Positions 60,859 to 64,000 of a stretch of 64,000 nucleotides of DNA are shown here, piece after piece (within the stretch, counting starts at the first letter, position 1; each line of letters begins with the position of its first letter). The position numbers and the translations under genes are program-made. The notes beneath the pieces are model-generated. The model was given only the letters and a program-made list of their open reading frames with translations, did not search any database and had not been told where the DNA came from. The stretch is from Vibrio hangzhouensis (GTDB lineage Bacteria > Pseudomonadota > Gammaproteobacteria > Enterobacterales > Vibrionaceae): assembly GCF_900107935.1 (NCBI RefSeq), contig NZ_FNVG01000021.1, positions 18,516-82,515 of the forward strand, in the 5' to 3' direction.

Positions 60859-61488
60859 ATGCTAATGAACTCAACTGCATACCTGATACCTGAGCATTCT
60901 GTTCTTTTTGAAGAAGAAATTAAGAAAAGTGTGTTTATCACGCAACTTGCTCATACTCCCAGTATCAACAGTGCCAAAGCGTTCATTGATCAGGTCAAAC
61001 GCGAGCATAGTGCGGCCAGGCATAACTGTTGGGCGTTTGTTGCCGGGCGACCCGAAAACTCTATGATGTGGGGGTTTAGTGATGATGGTGAACCTTCCGG
61101 CACTGCTGGAAAGCCGATACTGGCCCAGTTAAGTGGTTCGGGCATTGGCGAGATGACAGCGGTGGTCACGCGCTATTCTGGCGGCATCAAACTGGGAACG
61201 GGTGGATTAGTTAAAGCCTATGGTGGTGGCGTACAACAAGCACTTAAGCTAATTCAAACTATCGAAAAAAAAATCACCACTCATTTACGACTAGAGTTAG
61301 ACTATGCATTTGTGGCAATAGCCCAGGCAGAGCTGAGTCGATATGACGCGATTGAAGTCGAATCCCAATACACAGATAAGGTCGTGTTGATTGTGGAAGT
61401 TGAAGTGAATTTCGCGGATGAACTGACGCAGAGCATAATTAATAAAAGTGGAGCCAAGGCAATGGTCTCCGCAGTGGAAAACAACTAG
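60859..61488 (+). CDS. yigZ: YigZ family protein (IMPACT-like)
   Basis: Protein of 209 aa. The conserved IMPACT/UPF0029 block is GFSDDGEPSGTAGKPILAQL and VVTRYSGGIKLGTGGLVKAYGGG. Function is uncertain; the eukaryotic relative IMPACT modulates translation control. ATG 60859 and ATG 60865 are both possible starts and neither has a good Shine-Dalgarno. It is followed by trkH and hemG in the E. coli order; pepQ, which precedes it in E. coli, is absent here. Confidence 0.9.
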   Translation: MLMNSTAYLIPEHSVLFEEEIKKSVFITQLAHTPSINSAKAFIDQVKREHSAARHNCWAFVAGRPENSMMWGFSDDGEPSGTAGKPILAQLSGSGIGEMTAVVTRYSGGIKLGTGGLVKAYGGGVQQALKLIQTIEKKITTHLRLELDYAFVAIAQAELSRYDAIEVESQYTDKVVLIVEVEVNFADELTQSIINKSGAKAMVSAVENN

Positions 61489-61521
61489 GACGTAGCGAAG
61501 CTCCGGCTTCATTCAACTTAT

Positions 61522-62979
61522 ATGCAATTTCGATCCATTATCCGCATTGTAGGGCTTTTGCTCGCGCTGTTCAGTGTGTCAATGTTAGCACCTGCCCTTG
61601 TCGCACTGATCTATCGTGACGGTGCGGGTGTGCCTTTTGTCACCACGTTCTTTGTTCTTCTGGTGTGTGGTGCGATTTTCTGGCTCCCCAACCGACGTCA
61701 TAAGCACGAGCTCAAAGCACGAGATGGCTTTCTGATCGTCGTGTTATTCTGGACCGTAATCGGTAGCGCTGGCGCGTTGCCGTTTCTAATATCCGATTTT
61801 CCCAAGGTATCGATCACCGATGCGTTCTTTGAGTCTTTCTCTGCCTTAACAACTACTGGGGCAACTGTCATCGTTGGTCTCGATGAATTACCGAAAGCCA
61901 TATTGTTCTACCGGCAGTTACTGCAGTGGTTTGGTGGTATGGGGATCATCGTATTGGCCGTTGCCATTCTACCTGTACTGGGTATCGGTGGCATGCAGTT
62001 GTATCGGGCTGAAATTCCCGGGCCCGTCAAAGACAGCAAGATGACCCCTCGGATTGCAGAGACAGCCAAAGCACTTTGGTACATCTATCTTAGTCTGACC
62101 ATTGCCTGCGCTGCTGCGTTTTGGGTCGCCGGAATGACGCCGTTTGATGCCATCGCCCATAGCTTCTCTACCATAGCGATCGGTGGCTTCTCCACTCATG
62201 ATGCCAGTATGGGATATTTTAACAGTCCGGCCATCAATATGATCACGGTCGTGTTCCTGCTGATTTCGGCCTGTAACTACTCCTTGCACTTTGCTGCATT
62301 CTCCTCTGGCGGTGTTCATCCCAAATATTACTGGAAGGACCCTGAGTTTCGCGCTTTCCTCTTTATACAGGCAGTACTGTTTTTGGTGTGCTTCCTGATT
62401 TTACTGGAACACCACTCTTATAACTCGGTCTATGATGCTTTCGATCAGGCTTTGTTCCAATCCGTCTCTATCTCGACTACTGCAGGATTTACCACAACTG
62501 GATTCTCGGAGTGGCCGTTGTTCCTTCCGGTACTGCTGTTGTTTTCTTCTTTTATTGGTGGCTGTGCAGGTTCAACGGGAGGTGGGATGAAAGTGATTCG
62601 TATCCTGTTATTGACCCTGCAAGGTGCTCGTGAGATGAAACGTCTGGTTCACCCCAGAGCGGTTTATACCATTAAAGTCGGCGGAACAGCCCTGTCACAG
62701 CGCGTGGTAGACGCAGTTTGGGGATTCTTTTCGGCTTATGCTCTTGTGTTTGTTGTTTGTATGCTGGCACTGATCGCCACGGGTATGGATGAACTCAGTG
62801 CGTTTTCAGCCGTTGCCGCGACACTGAATAATCTTGGTCCTGGATTAGGTGAAGTAGCCCTGCATTTTGGCGACATCAATGATAAGGCGAAATGGGTGCT
62901 GATTGTGTCAATGTTGTTTGGTCGATTAGAAGTGTTTACGCTGCTGATACTGTTAACCCCTGCGTTTTGGCGCAGCTAA
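61522..62979 (+). CDS. trkH: Trk potassium uptake system membrane subunit TrkH
   Basis: Protein of 485 aa with about ten to twelve membrane segments and four pore loops carrying the filter glycines: FSALTTTGATV, FSTIAIGGFSTHD, STTAGFTTTGFS and TLNNLGPGLG. The gating loop GGCAGSTGGGMKVIR is also present. It acts with the NAD-binding TrkA, not encoded here. It is 33 bases after yigZ. Confidence 0.96.
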   Translation: MQFRSIIRIVGLLLALFSVSMLAPALVALIYRDGAGVPFVTTFFVLLVCGAIFWLPNRRHKHELKARDGFLIVVLFWTVIGSAGALPFLISDFPKVSITDAFFESFSALTTTGATVIVGLDELPKAILFYRQLLQWFGGMGIIVLAVAILPVLGIGGMQLYRAEIPGPVKDSKMTPRIAETAKALWYIYLSLTIACAAAFWVAGMTPFDAIAHSFSTIAIGGFSTHDASMGYFNSPAINMITVVFLLISACNYSLHFAAFSSGGVHPKYYWKDPEFRAFLFIQAVLFLVCFLILLEHHSYNSVYDAFDQALFQSVSISTTAGFTTTGFSEWPLFLPVLLLFSSFIGGCAGSTGGGMKVIRILLLTLQGAREMKRLVHPRAVYTIKVGGTALSQRVVDAVWGFFSAYALVFVVCMLALIATGMDELSAFSAVAATLNNLGPGLGEVALHFGDINDKAKWVLIVSMLFGRLEVFTLLILLTPAFWRS

Positions 62980-62988
62980 GGATAATTC

Positions 62989-63516
62989 GTGGAAAAAGTC
63001 TTATATCTCTATTCCTCACGCGAGGGGCAAACTAAAAAGATCATTGAGCGCATTGCTCAGCAGTTAGGACACAATACTGCCCAGATGGTGAATCTGCATG
63101 AGAACCTGGATGTTAATCTTAATCAATTTGATAAAGTGCTGATTGGCGCATCGATCCGTTATGGGCATCTCAATAAAAAGCTCTACCAGTTTATAGCAGC
63201 GAATCAAACACAGTTATCTTCGATGAAAGCCGCGTTCTTTTGCGTCAATCTGACGGCGAGAAAAGAAGACCAGGGAAAAGATACTCCAGAGGGCAGTGCC
63301 TATATAAAGACGTTTTTGAAGAAGTCTCCATGGCAACCGACACTGATAGGCGTTTTCGCTGGTGCCCTGTATTACCCCCGCTATAATGCTTTTGATCGGT
63401 TCATGATTAAATTAATCATGACGATGACGGGAGGAGAAACGGACACTTCGAAAGAAGTGGAGTACACCAACTGGGACAAAGTGACGGCATTCGCTGAGCA
63501 ATTTCAACAGTTGTAA
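62989..63516 (+). CDS. hemG: Menaquinone-dependent protoporphyrinogen oxidase HemG
   Basis: Protein of 175 aa from a GTG start with AAGGAT upstream. It is a flavodoxin-fold enzyme: LYSSREGQTKKIIERIA binds the FMN phosphate, and GASIRYGH and GALYYPRYN are HemG signatures. It makes protoporphyrin IX for haem. It is nine bases after trkH and directly precedes the rRNA promoters, as in E. coli. Confidence 0.94.
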   Translation: MEKVLYLYSSREGQTKKIIERIAQQLGHNTAQMVNLHENLDVNLNQFDKVLIGASIRYGHLNKKLYQFIAANQTQLSSMKAAFFCVNLTARKEDQGKDTPEGSAYIKTFLKKSPWQPTLIGVFAGALYYPRYNAFDRFMIKLIMTMTGGETDTSKEVEYTNWDKVTAFAEQFQQL

Positions 63517-63597
63517 TAAGAAAACGTTGGGTTTTGCGCCGTTTTGTACTGTTTTTGAGCGAACGAGAAAAAAAAGCGAAAAACTTTAAAAAAAGGG

Positions 63598-63625
63598 TTG
63601 CCAACGGAATTTCGATCTCTATAAT
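63598..63625 (+). promoter_or_regulatory. rRNA operon promoter P1
   Basis: TTGCCA (63598-63603), 16-base spacer, perfect TATAAT (63620-63625), then the GC-rich discriminator GCCCCC typical of stringently controlled promoters. A/T tracts upstream (63568-63595) form an UP element. Confidence 0.9.
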
Positions 63626-63722
63626 GCCCCCTCGCTGACACGGGAACGCAAACGAAAGTTCGCACTGAGTCAGAAGGCTTCAAGCTTCTAAGAAGCTTAG
63701 CAAAATAAGTTGAAAAAAGTGG

Positions 63723-63750
63723 TTGACACGACAACTTATCTCGCTAAAAT
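63723..63750 (+). promoter_or_regulatory. rRNA operon promoter P2
   Basis: Perfect TTGACA (63723-63728), 16-base spacer, TAAAAT (63745-63750), about 125 bases after P1, the usual tandem arrangement. Confidence 0.88.
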
Positions 63751-63781
63751 GGCCGTCCGTTTCGAGGGAAGCTCGAAACAA

Positions 63782-64000
63782 GCTCTTTAACAATATAAAC
63801 CTATCAATCTGTGTGGGCACTCGTTGATGATAATCAAAATTAGATTCTTCGGAATCAAATTTGGTTTCAATGAACTGAGTGACCAATTCAAGTCGCAAGA
63901 CTTGGCACAGTCAATTCATTATCGTTCTGTTGGAACGATAATAGCTTTAAAATTACATTAGTAGTTTTGAAGTCAGTATTCATTGAGCCGACAAAATCTT
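63782..64000 (+). other. rRNA leader with boxA antitermination site (16S gene begins beyond window)
   Basis: GCTCTTTAACAAT (63782-63794) is the rRNA boxA at which Nus factors assemble. Downstream sequence holds a stem ATCGTTC/GAACGAT (63920-63940) and the start of the 16S processing region. The 16S 5' end itself is not reached. Confidence 0.88.

Noticed and set aside
1..64000. Mobile elements, CRISPR arrays, integron cassettes and tRNA genes
   Set aside because: I saw no transposase, integrase, regularly spaced repeats, attC-like arrays or tRNA cloverleaf sequence anywhere in the window.

Overview
The window is the replication-origin region of chromosome 1 of a Vibrio-type gamma-proteobacterium. 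Four things show this. The genes run atpIBEFHAGDC, parAB, rsmG-mnmG, oriC, mioC, mnmE, yidC-yidD-rnpA-rpmH and dnaA-dnaN-recF-gyrB. The oriC itself is of the E. coli/Vibrio type, with four DnaA boxes and three GATC-initiated 13-mers. An amino-acid ABC operon separates rpmH from dnaA, as in vibrios. Finally, a manganese-riboswitch-controlled UPF0016 gene lies next to glyQS. I see no phage, insertion sequence, CRISPR array, integron or tRNA gene. Most genes are conserved core genes in intact reading frames.

Layout, left end (1-17.4 kb): the tail of ccoG, then srkA and dsbA, a YihG-type acyltransferase, a tandem pair of DUF2860-type outer-membrane proteins, comM, the attenuated ilvLGMEDA operon, a divergent punR/punC-like regulator and exporter pair, and an amino-acid binding protein divergent from a permease with no ATPase gene beside them. 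From 17.4 to 30.3 kb everything is on the minus strand: glmU, the F1Fo ATP synthase operon, parBA, rsmG and mnmG, all transcribed away from oriC (about 30.42-30.70 kb). From 30.8 to 37.5 kb the genes mioC, mnmE, yidC, yidD, rnpA, rpmH and a three-gene polar amino-acid ABC transporter are also on the minus strand. From 37.9 to 44.0 kb dnaA, dnaN, recF and gyrB run rightward. A sigma32-type promoter and a ROSE-like RNA thermometer precede ibpA (44.5 kb).

The most unusual segment is 45.0-48.0 kb. It holds a large regulator with a STAND/AAA-type ATPase at its N-terminus, a central acetyltransferase-like stretch and an OmpR-type winged helix at its C-terminus. The regulator is divergent from a two-gene unit: an uncharacterised exported protein and a group 1 truncated haemoglobin. 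I propose this as a candidate undescribed sensory/response module; that is inference.

Right end (48-64 kb): avtA, a small lipoprotein, glySQ, a Mn2+ riboswitch with the mneA-type exporter, small membrane proteins, tusA, a LysR regulator facing acuI, fadBA with a FadR-type operator, then yigZ-trkH-hemG leading into the tandem promoters and boxA leader of an rRNA operon. The 16S gene must begin just beyond base 64000. The order yigZ-trkH-hemG-rRNA is the same as in E. coli.

Many starts were moved inward from the longest open frame to the methionine that has a Shine-Dalgarno sequence and agrees with the family N-terminus; these choices are noted entry by entry. Family assignments rest on recognition of sequence motifs by eye; no database search was run.
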